DNA of 6,350 bases from Methanothrix sp. (GTDB lineage Archaea > Halobacteriota > Methanosarcinia > Methanotrichales > Methanotrichaceae). The notes beneath the pieces are model-generated. The model did not search any database. It saw only the letters and a program-made list of their open reading frames with translations, and was not told where the DNA came from. Below, in pieces: positions 1 through 5,838 of the stretch. The position numbers were made by a program, and so were the translations under genes. The stretch spans positions 1 through 6,350 of the forward strand of contig JAAZNX010000052.1 of the NCBI GenBank assembly GCA_012798025.1, read 5' to 3'. Each line of letters opens with the position of its first letter. Position 1 is the stretch's first letter.

Positions 1-452
1 GCCTCAATTTCATTCGTTTGGGGCTCGGAGATCAAAGGAAGCTCCAGAGATGCCGTAACATATGCACTCATCCCGTTCTTATGAGCAGCCTCCACCAGCG
101 CCTTGACCTGATCTCCTTCACCGTGAATCGTTATGGCTGTAACATTGGCTGCTTTGAAGGTACCCAGTATGGCAGAGGCTCCATACCTATCCAGATCGCT
201 CTCTTCGACCCAGCCATTTCTATCACCGGCGTTAACGTCTTTTGGCAGGATCAACAGCGGTTTCATGACTGTCTTGTTGACATCAGACCAAATGGCGAGT
301 GGCGTGGCGGCAACTGACGCATGCCAGTCGTACGCACCTACAAGGATCAGATCATCAACTTCGCCCTTCACACCACGTTCCAGATCAGCAGCTGCAAGAA
401 GCATTGCGCTGGTCAAAAACGCCATGATTAATACTATTCTGATCTGCTTCAA
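1..452 (-). CDS. Secreted protein with CWB2-like segment (3' end beyond window)
   Basis: The frame is open from a TTG start at 452-450 to the left edge, giving 150 codons without a stop, so the C terminus is missing. The TTG overlaps the TGA of the upstream gene (TTGA), and a GGTGA Shine-Dalgarno sits 4 nt before it. An internal ATG at 425-423 would cut off the basic n-region of the signal peptide, so TTG is preferred. Residues 1-22 form a clear signal peptide: MKQIR, then a hydrophobic core to about A22. The mature part begins near DLERG. Residues 33-74 read DDLILVGAYDWHASVAATPL, a hydrophilic stretch, then KPLLILPKDVN. This resembles the strand-helix-strand unit of cell-wall-binding repeat 2 (CWB2) domains. 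Location outside the membrane is inferred from the signal peptide. Its signal sequence resembles that of its upstream neighbour (M-R/K-Q-I start), and the two genes are translationally coupled. The function is unknown; the CWB2 resemblance is by eye only. Confidence 0.85.
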   Translation of the reverse strand, partial: MKQIRIVLIMAFLTSAMLLAAADLERGVKGEVDDLILVGAYDWHASVAATPLAIWSDVNKTVMKPLLILPKDVNAGDRNGWVEESDLDRYGASAILGTFKAANVTAITIHGEGDQVKALVEAAHKNGMSAYVTASLELPLISEPQTNEIE

Positions 453-2029
453 GCTTTCACCTTCTCCATCAAGACGCCAGCATCTTGCAGCGCTCTGGCA
501 TTCGCCTCTAAAATATCGCCCACTATCAAAGCCTTGGAAAGCGTAACATTGCGGTTGGTCATGTCTTTGATTGCGGATCTTGCAGCTTCTGTCACATTAC
601 CCTCGCATATTATCAAAGGCAGGCTACCGTTCTTGGCCACCTGGTAGGCCCTGAAGATATCCACTGGTTTGGGACTTGATAAAACAACCTCAGAGATTCC
701 ATCCGGCCACATCTCAGCTAAAAATTGCCAGCATTCTTCAAACAGGCTATCTCCCTGAATGCGCTTGATCTCTACGCCGTCAAGGACTTTTTCGGCATCC
801 ATAGAAACTATCGTATGGTTGCCAAAGATCACAACGCTGGCAAAGTCCTGCAGCCATTCTCTGTCCTTATCTCTGAGCTTGCCTGGCGGAACTGTGATGA
901 TAGCCACCGATCTATTACCTGGCGAGCATAAGGACGCCACTGTGCTGTACTGGAGATCTTCTCCTGTCAGCACCGCCACTCCCTCTGGCTGCACCACTTT
1001 GATGTAGGTCATTTCCTGAGGCATGGGAATGCCATTGGAATCAATAAGCCTGAAAATAATCGGATAATCGCCAGTTTGAGATGCCAGCATAGTGAAATTG
1101 GCAACGCCAGGCTTTTCGGGGTTGACTTCCACCACCTGAGACTGCGGAATGACCACGAGCTCCGACGGCGTTGCTATTCCGACCAGCACCCTCTCCTTGA
1201 CATCGAGTATGACGCTAAATGAGCCTTTGTAGGTCTTATTGGCCACGATCCGATCTGGAACCTCGATATCGACGCGGTAGCCCCTGACGGCCATGCCAAA
1301 CTCAACGCTGGCATTGACCGTGTCGTTTCGGGAGCGGTTGCCTAAAGAGGTCGCAGTTATCTGCAGCTCACCCCTCTTTCCCGGTTCAGTTGTTTGTATC
1401 TGCAGCTTCATAAGGTGGGTTGTGCCAGAGTCTAAAGATACATCGTATGGTAAGGAGACCTCTTTTTCTCCATCGAGCAGTGTCACCGTCCAGCCTTCTG
1501 GCAACGGGGAGGAGTCAATGAAAGCCACGTCTCTGAACAACCCCAGGTTTTTTACAGCCAACTCAAACTGTGCGATATCTTCCGCTTTGGCTGCGAGAGA
1601 TGCGGACTTGGCATCGTCTATTGTCATGCTGAGACCGTAGCTCTCCTGACCTACGATTTTAAGATTGAACTCAATTCTCACAGGCATGGTGGGTGGCGTG
1701 TTGTCCAGTAAATACATGAACCCAGTATAGGACCCCGGCTTGGTCTCCTGTGGAACTGCGAAGTAGACCTTGATCTCCGCCTCGCCCTGAGGCTTTAGAG
1801 GTTTTTGTTCAGGCATGCTCAAGATTATAAAGTCCTTAGCACTTCCGCTAACTTGAGTGCCTGTGATTTTGAATATGGGCGCATCACCCACATTGGTCAA
1901 CTTTAAAGTCCTCTCCTCCACTTCCCCTGGATGTAGCACAACATCGAACTTTTCCTTATCTGGCGCCAGCTGAGCTGTGCCCAAGCTGGTCAGCAGAACT
2001 AGAATAACTATCGGATATATTTGCCTCAT
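449..2029 (-). CDS. Exported Ig-like surface protein with C-terminal CWB2-like domain
   Basis: This 526-residue protein has a signal peptide (MRQIYPIVILVLLTSLGTAQ, cleavage near A19-Q20). Residues of about 25-125 form a beta-rich Ig-like domain of the kind that measures out P-G-E...L.N.G motifs (HPGEVEERTLKLTNVGDAPI). A second domain at about 145-245 contains AVKNLGLFRDVAF and PLPEGWTVTLLDG, as in NEW3/CARDB-type domains. A third beta region covers about 250-345. The last 155 residues change to alternating strand and helix. Residues 444-520 (EVVLSSPKPVDIFRAYQVAK, then LPLIICEG, then ALIVGD) resemble a CWB2 unit. I count ten N-X-S/T sequons (for example NRS, NDT, NAS, NFT, NHT), consistent with a glycosylated extracellular protein. 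No C-terminal membrane anchor is visible, so retention would have to be by the domains themselves. Start ATG at 2029 has GGTG 4 nt upstream and a TATA box about 45 nt upstream. It is followed by a coupled exported gene. The specific role is not known. Confidence 0.9.
   Translation of the reverse strand: MRQIYPIVILVLLTSLGTAQLAPDKEKFDVVLHPGEVEERTLKLTNVGDAPIFKITGTQVSGSAKDFIILSMPEQKPLKPQGEAEIKVYFAVPQETKPGSYTGFMYLLDNTPPTMPVRIEFNLKIVGQESYGLSMTIDDAKSASLAAKAEDIAQFELAVKNLGLFRDVAFIDSSPLPEGWTVTLLDGEKEVSLPYDVSLDSGTTHLMKLQIQTTEPGKRGELQITATSLGNRSRNDTVNASVEFGMAVRGYRVDIEVPDRIVANKTYKGSFSVILDVKERVLVGIATPSELVVIPQSQVVEVNPEKPGVANFTMLASQTGDYPIIFRLIDSNGIPMPQEMTYIKVVQPEGVAVLTGEDLQYSTVASLCSPGNRSVAIITVPPGKLRDKDREWLQDFASVVIFGNHTIVSMDAEKVLDGVEIKRIQGDSLFEECWQFLAEMWPDGISEVVLSSPKPVDIFRAYQVAKNGSLPLIICEGNVTEAARSAIKDMTNRNVTLSKALIVGDILEANARALQDAGVLMEKVKA
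457..461 (-). promoter_or_regulatory. Ribosome binding site GGTGA deciding a TTG start
   Basis: On the minus strand GGTGA lies 4 nt upstream of the TTG at 452-450, inside the last codons of the upstream gene. It matches the archaeal anti-Shine-Dalgarno complement (GGAGGTGA). A further GGAG lies at 464-467. It supports TTG over the downstream ATG as the start of the left-edge gene. Confidence 0.6.
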
Positions 2030-2033
2030 CTAA

Positions 2034-2037
2034 CACC
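2034..2037 (-). promoter_or_regulatory. Ribosome binding site GGTG
   Basis: On the minus strand GGTG stands 4 nt before the ATG at 2029-2027. It is short but well placed and supports that start for the Ig-like exported protein. Confidence 0.5.
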
Positions 2038-2070
2038 ACACGATGGCATGTGCCGGATTTTTTCACAGTT

Positions 2071-2078
2071 ATTATAAA
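2071..2078 (-). promoter_or_regulatory. TATA box (TTTATAAT) for the exported-protein operon
   Basis: The minus strand reads TTTATAAT, close to the archaeal box A consensus, preceded by ACGTGG, which could serve as BRE. Counting the usual 24-26 nt puts the transcription start near 2049-2051. That leaves a leader of about 20 nt carrying the GGTG site before ATG 2029. Predicted by pattern only. Confidence 0.55.
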
Positions 2079-2127
2079 CCACGTCCCCAAGTGATAAATA
2101 AATTTGGTTGCCTTTGGGACAGGCTAG

Positions 2128-2135
2128 TTTATATC
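2128..2135 (+). promoter_or_regulatory. TATA box (TTTATATC) for the DUF2240 gene
   Basis: TTTATATC is a good archaeal TATA element. It ends only 4 nt before the ATG at 2140. With the usual spacing of about 25 nt, transcription would begin near 2156, downstream of that ATG, which favours the TTG at 2170 as the true start. A weaker AT-rich stretch (AAATAAAT, 2096-2103) could instead serve an ATG-2140 transcript. Confidence 0.5.
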
Positions 2136-2159
2136 TGTTATGTCTCAAATCAGATCATC

Positions 2160-2164
2160 GGGTG
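2160..2164 (+). promoter_or_regulatory. Ribosome binding site GGGTG deciding a TTG start
   Basis: GGGTG lies 5 nt before the TTG at 2170-2172. The competing in-frame ATG at 2140 has no Shine-Dalgarno upstream, only the TATA-like sequence. The site is therefore the main evidence for the shorter reading frame. Confidence 0.45.
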
Positions 2165-2169
2165 TATCC

Positions 2170-2646
2170 TTGGATCGAGAAAAAGCCTTTCTAGTGGCCA
2201 CGCCCTTCAAGAAGCGCGGCAAGAAGAGCCTCAAGATCAGCGACTTCATCTTTGCTTTGTACCTGGACATGAAATGGGGCCCGCCCGAGAAAGTACGCGC
2301 TTTGCTAAGAGAGGCGGAATCAGAAGGTCTGGTTAGGATGGACGGTGATACGGTTTTTGCCGCATTCGATGCCGATGCTGTGGATGTGCCAGTAGGATTC
2401 AAACCAACCACCGAGGAGGGCATTTTGGATCGCGGAATCAGGCTCATCACCTCCCAGACGGGCATGAGCAGAAAGGAGGTGATCGCCATGGCCAATGAGA
2501 GACAGGATTCTTTACAGAAACTGGTAGAGCTGGATGCCGTGGTCCTTCTTGTGGCAAGGGAGCTGGGCCTGGATGTGAGCAGCCTGGCCGAAGAGGCCTA
2601 TCGAAACCTTCTTGCCAGAGTCAAGCAAGATCAGAAAGCAGCATGA
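2170..2646 (+). CDS. DUF2240 family archaeal protein
   Basis: The protein has 158 residues from the TTG at 2170, or 168 from an ATG at 2140. I chose TTG because a GGGTG site precedes it and because the TATA box lies directly in front of the ATG. The N-terminal part (FLVATPFKKRGKKSLKISDF, then ALYLDMKWGPPEKVRALLRE and EGLVRMDGD) is the hallmark of the archaeal DUF2240 family. It has the look of a small helix-turn-helix-like module in which a helical segment is followed by a short beta hairpin. The middle holds an acidic linker (about residues 63-75) with VPVGFKPTTEEGILDRGIRL. The C-terminal half is helical, with MSRKEVIAMANERQ and DAVVLLVARELGLDVSSLAE. No catalytic or metal-binding residues are evident, and it is predicted cytoplasmic. 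It is followed after 12 nt by the 98-residue gene on the same strand, so they are probably co-transcribed. The family's function is not established; any nucleic-acid role is inference. Confidence 0.88.
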   Translation: MDREKAFLVATPFKKRGKKSLKISDFIFALYLDMKWGPPEKVRALLREAESEGLVRMDGDTVFAAFDADAVDVPVGFKPTTEEGILDRGIRLITSQTGMSRKEVIAMANERQDSLQKLVELDAVVLLVARELGLDVSSLAEEAYRNLLARVKQDQKAA

Positions 2647-2658
2647 GCCCGGTCTCCC

Positions 2659-2955
2659 ATGTCTGACGTCACCCTTTACGATCTACTGGGCATACCAAAG
2701 GAACGCGCAGAAGAGATTGCCAGGAAGGTGAGAGCTTCATACTCTGATTCCAAGAGCCCGGATGAGTGGATAAAAAAGCTGATAGAAGAGTCTGAGGTCA
2801 CGCCTGAAACGGCTGAAGTCTTTGCATGCGGCTGGTTTGCCGGGAGATATGCAGGCGTCTCCGAGGTCTTTAATATAGTTCAAAAAGAGATGGACAAGAT
2901 GGAGAAAGATAGAAGGGAGAGATATAACCATTCCGGCACAGATGGTTATGCGTGA
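2659..2955 (+). CDS. Hypothetical small helical protein (98 aa)
   Basis: I do not recognise this protein. It has 98 residues, is charged and apparently all-helical, with no signal peptide or clear membrane segment. The N terminus reads YDLLGIPKERAEEIARKVRA, which looks like a short helical hairpin. A segment WIKKLIEESEVTPETAEVFA follows. A small hydrophobic and aromatic patch, ACGWFAGRYAGVSEVF (about residues 56-71), precedes a strongly charged helix (KEMDKMEKDRRERY) that could pair as a coiled coil. There is one cysteine (C57). The start ATG is 12 nt after the DUF2240 stop and lacks a convincing Shine-Dalgarno; translation may depend on coupling to the upstream gene. Open frame, position in a same-strand series and protein-like composition support it as real. 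A cytoplasmic accessory or regulatory role would be guesswork. Confidence 0.75.
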   Translation: MSDVTLYDLLGIPKERAEEIARKVRASYSDSKSPDEWIKKLIEESEVTPETAEVFACGWFAGRYAGVSEVFNIVQKEMDKMEKDRRERYNHSGTDGYA

Positions 2956-2980
2956 ATTTGATGTGCGAATGCTAAAGAAG

Positions 2981-3000
2981 CGATCGCAATCGATCGTAAG
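2981..3000. repeat. Two tandem 10-bp direct repeats CGATCGNAAN
   Basis: CGATCGCAAT is followed directly by CGATCGTAAG (8 of 10 positions identical), one DNA helical turn apart. Each contains the palindrome CGATCG, and the first is extended to GCGATCGC (2980-2987). They lie in the 77-bp gap before the first radical SAM gene. This layout would suit a dimeric DNA-binding regulator, but that is inference; no function is demonstrated. Confidence 0.5.
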
Positions 3001-3009
3001 ATTAATCTT
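2998..3009. promoter_or_regulatory. 12-bp perfect palindrome AAGATTAATCTT, possible operator/promoter
   Basis: AAGATTAATCTT is its own reverse complement and ends 23 nt before the ATG at 3033. The AT-rich core could double as a poor TATA box giving a nearly leaderless transcript, which would fit the absence of a good Shine-Dalgarno for the next gene. It overlaps the end of the direct repeats. A random 12-bp palindrome is not rare in a 6-kb window, so position is the main argument. Confidence 0.35.
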
Positions 3010-3032
3010 CATGCGGCGAAACAGAGCGACTA

Positions 3033-4370
3033 ATGGCCCCCAGAGTTCTGTTCGCTACCATTTACAAAGAGACCTCCGAGCCTTATGACTATATCGGAGC
3101 CAATACCAGATCATGGTTCAGATTCTACTGGCCACGCATTCAGTCCTTTGGCCTGCGCTTTCTCAAGCAGAATATCCCCGAGCTGGAGATTTTAGAGTTT
3201 CCTACATGGGAAGAATACTGCAAGAAGCTGGAAGAAGGCTGGGATGTGGTGGGCCTATCGTTTTATCTCAACGAGACCCACGAGGCCCTTGAGATGGTCA
3301 AGGCTGCGCGCAAGGCACCAGTTGGCGAGATCTGGGCTGGAAACTATGGTGCCCTCACGCCAGAGATCCAAGAGAAGTTCGACAAGGTTTTCGTGGGTTA
3401 TGCTGAACAGCAGGTTGCGTCGTATTTCGGCAGACAGGTCAAGGAGATCATTCATCCGCCTCTCATCGAGTATCTCAACTCACCTTTTGGCATAAAGCTG
3501 AACGTTTACGGCATCATGTTCACCACGCGCGGCTGCCCAGTAGGTTGCAAATTTTGCCAGACCCCGGTGTTCTGCAATAAGCCCAACATAATTCCCCTAA
3601 AGAGCATCGAGCGACTGCTTGCCTACTACAAAGAGCACGGCATCAACGTTGTCCTGATAGAGGATGAGAACTTCGGTTGCAACCGCCGTCATGCAGATGC
3701 CGTTGTGGAGCTGCTGGACAAGTATGGCATGGTCTGGGGCTGCATGGCCAGAGCTGATTATTTGCGAAGAATGATCGACGAGTGGGCGGAGAAGAGAAAG
3801 AGAAACGGAAAGCGCGTATCGGGATTCGGAGGAGCCGCGATAGGCATAGAGAACCTGCACCAGGAACGCCTGGACGACATAAAAAAGAAAGAAGGCACTG
3901 AAGACATCCTTGAGACAGTGCACCTGCTGCAAAAGCACGGCCTTGGCACAGTTGGCTATTACATGATCGGCTTTGAAGACGATACCAAGGAATCGCTTAA
4001 AATCGATATCCCAAAACTTGCTGCATTGAAGCTTGACATCACTCAAATCTGCGTATTAACACCACTGCCACAGACGCCCCTCTGGAAAGAGATCGAGGAA
4101 AAGTACGGCATCTGGGACAAGGACTGGCATCACTATGACGGCAAAAACCTTGTTTGGAATCATCCAAACATAAAACCGGAGGAGATTCCAGGCATCCTGG
4201 ACTGGTCGTTTAAGCAGGTTTATCCCTGGACCACGCCCCTGCGCACATCGGCACGGGTGTGGAGAGGAGCCTACCGCTATGCAGGCTGGGCAGGAGTGAA
4301 GGAAGTGGCATCCTACATGAGCAAGGCCAACAAGTTCGACTTCAGCCAGAGAAGGCTGCTGGAAGCCTAG
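3033..4370 (+). CDS. Radical SAM protein with diverged B12-binding-like N-terminal domain
   Basis: This 445-residue protein carries the radical SAM cluster motif C168-x3-C172-x2-C175 (GCPVGCKFC), whose cysteines bind a [4Fe-4S] cluster that cleaves S-adenosylmethionine. Further core elements are IEDENFGCN (209-217), IGIEN (270-274), YYMIGFEDDT (309-318) and TPLPQTPLW (343-351), in the order seen in HpnP/BchE-like class B enzymes. The C-terminal WNHPNIKPEEIP segment also fits that group. Residues 1-150 look like a shortened Rossmann-like domain: WDVVGLSF (70-77) matches the usual D-V-V-G-x-S strand. In place of the usual GGxHPT and GEGE motifs it has WAGNYGALTPE (101-111) and VFVGYAE (119-125), so cobalamin binding is doubtful. 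An aromatic stretch, SWFRFYWPRI, lies near the N terminus. No signal peptide is present, so it should be cytoplasmic. ATG 3033 has no strong Shine-Dalgarno; an in-frame stop at 3003-3005 bars an ATG-initiated extension. The stop directly abuts the next radical SAM gene. Substrate unknown. Confidence 0.93.
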   Translation: MAPRVLFATIYKETSEPYDYIGANTRSWFRFYWPRIQSFGLRFLKQNIPELEILEFPTWEEYCKKLEEGWDVVGLSFYLNETHEALEMVKAARKAPVGEIWAGNYGALTPEIQEKFDKVFVGYAEQQVASYFGRQVKEIIHPPLIEYLNSPFGIKLNVYGIMFTTRGCPVGCKFCQTPVFCNKPNIIPLKSIERLLAYYKEHGINVVLIEDENFGCNRRHADAVVELLDKYGMVWGCMARADYLRRMIDEWAEKRKRNGKRVSGFGGAAIGIENLHQERLDDIKKKEGTEDILETVHLLQKHGLGTVGYYMIGFEDDTKESLKIDIPKLAALKLDITQICVLTPLPQTPLWKEIEEKYGIWDKDWHHYDGKNLVWNHPNIKPEEIPGILDWSFKQVYPWTTPLRTSARVWRGAYRYAGWAGVKEVASYMSKANKFDFSQRRLLEA

Positions 4371-5825
4371 ATGAAGATCCTACTCTTGTCATCTCCCGTG
4401 GTCCAACCGGACTTCGACCGCATAGCTCGTCTGCCTAACCTTGGGCTGGTATCTTTAGCCGCACACGTGAAAGACCTTTGCACAGTTCACGTCGCTGATA
4501 TCCACGGCATGAAGAACTACCGGGAATACGTGCGCAAGACCGTCAACGGTTATGATCTTGTGGCCTTCACTGCCATGAGCTTCCAGTATCAAGAAGCGCT
4601 GAGGCTTGCCAGTATCGCAAAGGAGTCCGGTGCAAAGACGGTCTTTGGTGGATACCATCCCACCCTTGCATGTGAGGAGATTGGCCAAAGCGAAGACGCA
4701 AGGCTCATCGACTACATCGTGCGAGGCGAGGGCGAGGCCTCCTTCAGGGAGCTTGTGGAGGCTCTGCTGGCCGGAAAGGAGCCAAAAGGCGTCTTAGGCG
4801 TCTCCTACCATGCGGGTGAGACGATGGTGCACAATAGGCCGCGACCACTTCTCAGGGTCGAGGAGATCGAGATGCCCGACCGGGACGCGCGACTTATCAC
4901 CAAGGGCTTCTACAGCTTCGACGTTCCCATCGACTCTGTTGAGACCAGCCGGGGTTGCACGCAAGGGTGCAAGTTTTGCAGCATCAACCTGATGTACGGC
5001 CGTAACTTCCGCAAGTTCCCCATCCAGCGCGTTATTGCCGATATCCAGGACGCCGAGGAGCATGGCGCAGGCTCCATCTTCTTCCCGGACGACAACATCA
5101 CATTGGATGTGAAGAGGCTGGAGCAGCTCTGCCAGGCCATCATAGATGCCGGTCTGACGCATTTGCGCTACAAGACCCAGGCTTCGGCTTCTGGCATAGC
5201 ATCCAGTAAGCGGCTGGTGGACAAGATGGGCGAGGCCGGATTCGATGGAGTCTTCCTGGGGGTCGAGAGTGTGAACAAGCGCAATCTTCAGTTCCTGGGC
5301 AAGGGCCGCATGTCCGATGATGCAGAGAAAGCGGTAAAATATTTGCATGATAATGATATCATCGTCTCCACTGGTCTTATCGGTGGAAATCCGGATGATG
5401 ACGAGGAGGATATGTGGGAGAACTTCCATCTAGCGCGGCGGCTGAAAGTGGATTTTCCGATTTTTTATATCAACACGCCGTACCCCAAGACTCAGATGCG
5501 CGCCGAGCTCGAAGAGATGGGGCTGATCACGAGGAACGATTTCACCAAGTATGATGGTCTGCATGCCAACTTGAGGACGAAACATCTCAGTGACGAGGAG
5601 GTTCAGTACATCACCTGGGAAATGAATGCAAGATACTATGACTTCGAGTGGCTGCGCTACAACAAAGTAAAGAAGATTTACCCGAAGTGGTTTGCCAATG
5701 AGCTGAAGCGTCTGGCGCCATTCTATGCAAAACGCAAGCTGGATCTGGCCCTGGGACGGCGCACCCGTCAGGACTTCTTCCTGGAGGACCTGAAAAGCGG
5801 CGAGCTGTGCAAGGGCGTAACTTAA
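4371..5825 (+). CDS. B12-binding domain radical SAM protein (class B type)
   Basis: This 484-residue protein has an N-terminal cobalamin-binding-like domain: MKILLLSSPVV, PNLGLVSLAAHV, YDLVAFTAMS (61-70), VFGGYHPTL (91-99) and YIVRGEGEASF (115-125). These are the standard motifs of this type, without the DxHxxG histidine, as is usual for class B enzymes. The radical SAM domain follows with C196-x3-C200-x2-C203 (RGCTQGCKFC), FFPDDNIT (237-244), FLGVES (295-300), TGLIGGNPDDDEED (334-347) and TPYPKTQM (369-376). The C-terminal part, YDGLHANLRTKHLSDEEVQY, matches the tail of HpnP/BchE-like proteins. Known relatives perform C-methylation, ring formation or C-C coupling on lipids, tetrapyrroles or peptides, using SAM and often methylcobalamin. 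ATG 4371 follows the TAG of the first radical SAM gene with no gap, and GGAAG (4361-4365) serves as Shine-Dalgarno, so the two are co-translated. Family assignment is firm, substrate is not known. Confidence 0.95.
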   Translation: MKILLLSSPVVQPDFDRIARLPNLGLVSLAAHVKDLCTVHVADIHGMKNYREYVRKTVNGYDLVAFTAMSFQYQEALRLASIAKESGAKTVFGGYHPTLACEEIGQSEDARLIDYIVRGEGEASFRELVEALLAGKEPKGVLGVSYHAGETMVHNRPRPLLRVEEIEMPDRDARLITKGFYSFDVPIDSVETSRGCTQGCKFCSINLMYGRNFRKFPIQRVIADIQDAEEHGAGSIFFPDDNITLDVKRLEQLCQAIIDAGLTHLRYKTQASASGIASSKRLVDKMGEAGFDGVFLGVESVNKRNLQFLGKGRMSDDAEKAVKYLHDNDIIVSTGLIGGNPDDDEEDMWENFHLARRLKVDFPIFYINTPYPKTQMRAELEEMGLITRNDFTKYDGLHANLRTKHLSDEEVQYITWEMNARYYDFEWLRYNKVKKIYPKWFANELKRLAPFYAKRKLDLALGRRTRQDFFLEDLKSGELCKGVT

Positions 5826-5838
5826 GCGATTGTGCAAC

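Noticed and set aside
18..546. Overlapping plus-strand open frames of 99 and 137 codons at the left end
   Set aside because: They lie opposite the signal-peptide-bearing minus-strand frame and give low-complexity, unprotein-like translations without ribosome sites.
759..1007. Serine-leucine repeat (SLSLSLSL) in a plus-strand frame
   Set aside because: It is the antisense of an ordinary charged stretch (LRDKDREW region) in the Ig-like protein and not a real repeat protein.
4497..4511. DIHG in the second radical SAM protein as a DxHxxG cobalamin-histidine motif
   Set aside because: The glycine is one, not three, residues after the histidine and the motif sits after the second strand (residue 43), not in the canonical loop.
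3033..5825. Assignment of the pair to McrA glutamine methylation, GDGT ring synthesis or another named pathway
   Set aside because: Motifs show only the broad class B radical SAM type; substrate cannot be told from these residues, so no gene symbol is given.
4794..5837. Long minus-strand open frames (211 and 135 codons) opposite the second radical SAM gene
   Set aside because: The plus strand encodes a full set of radical SAM motifs across the whole stretch; the antisense frames are by-products of its codon use.
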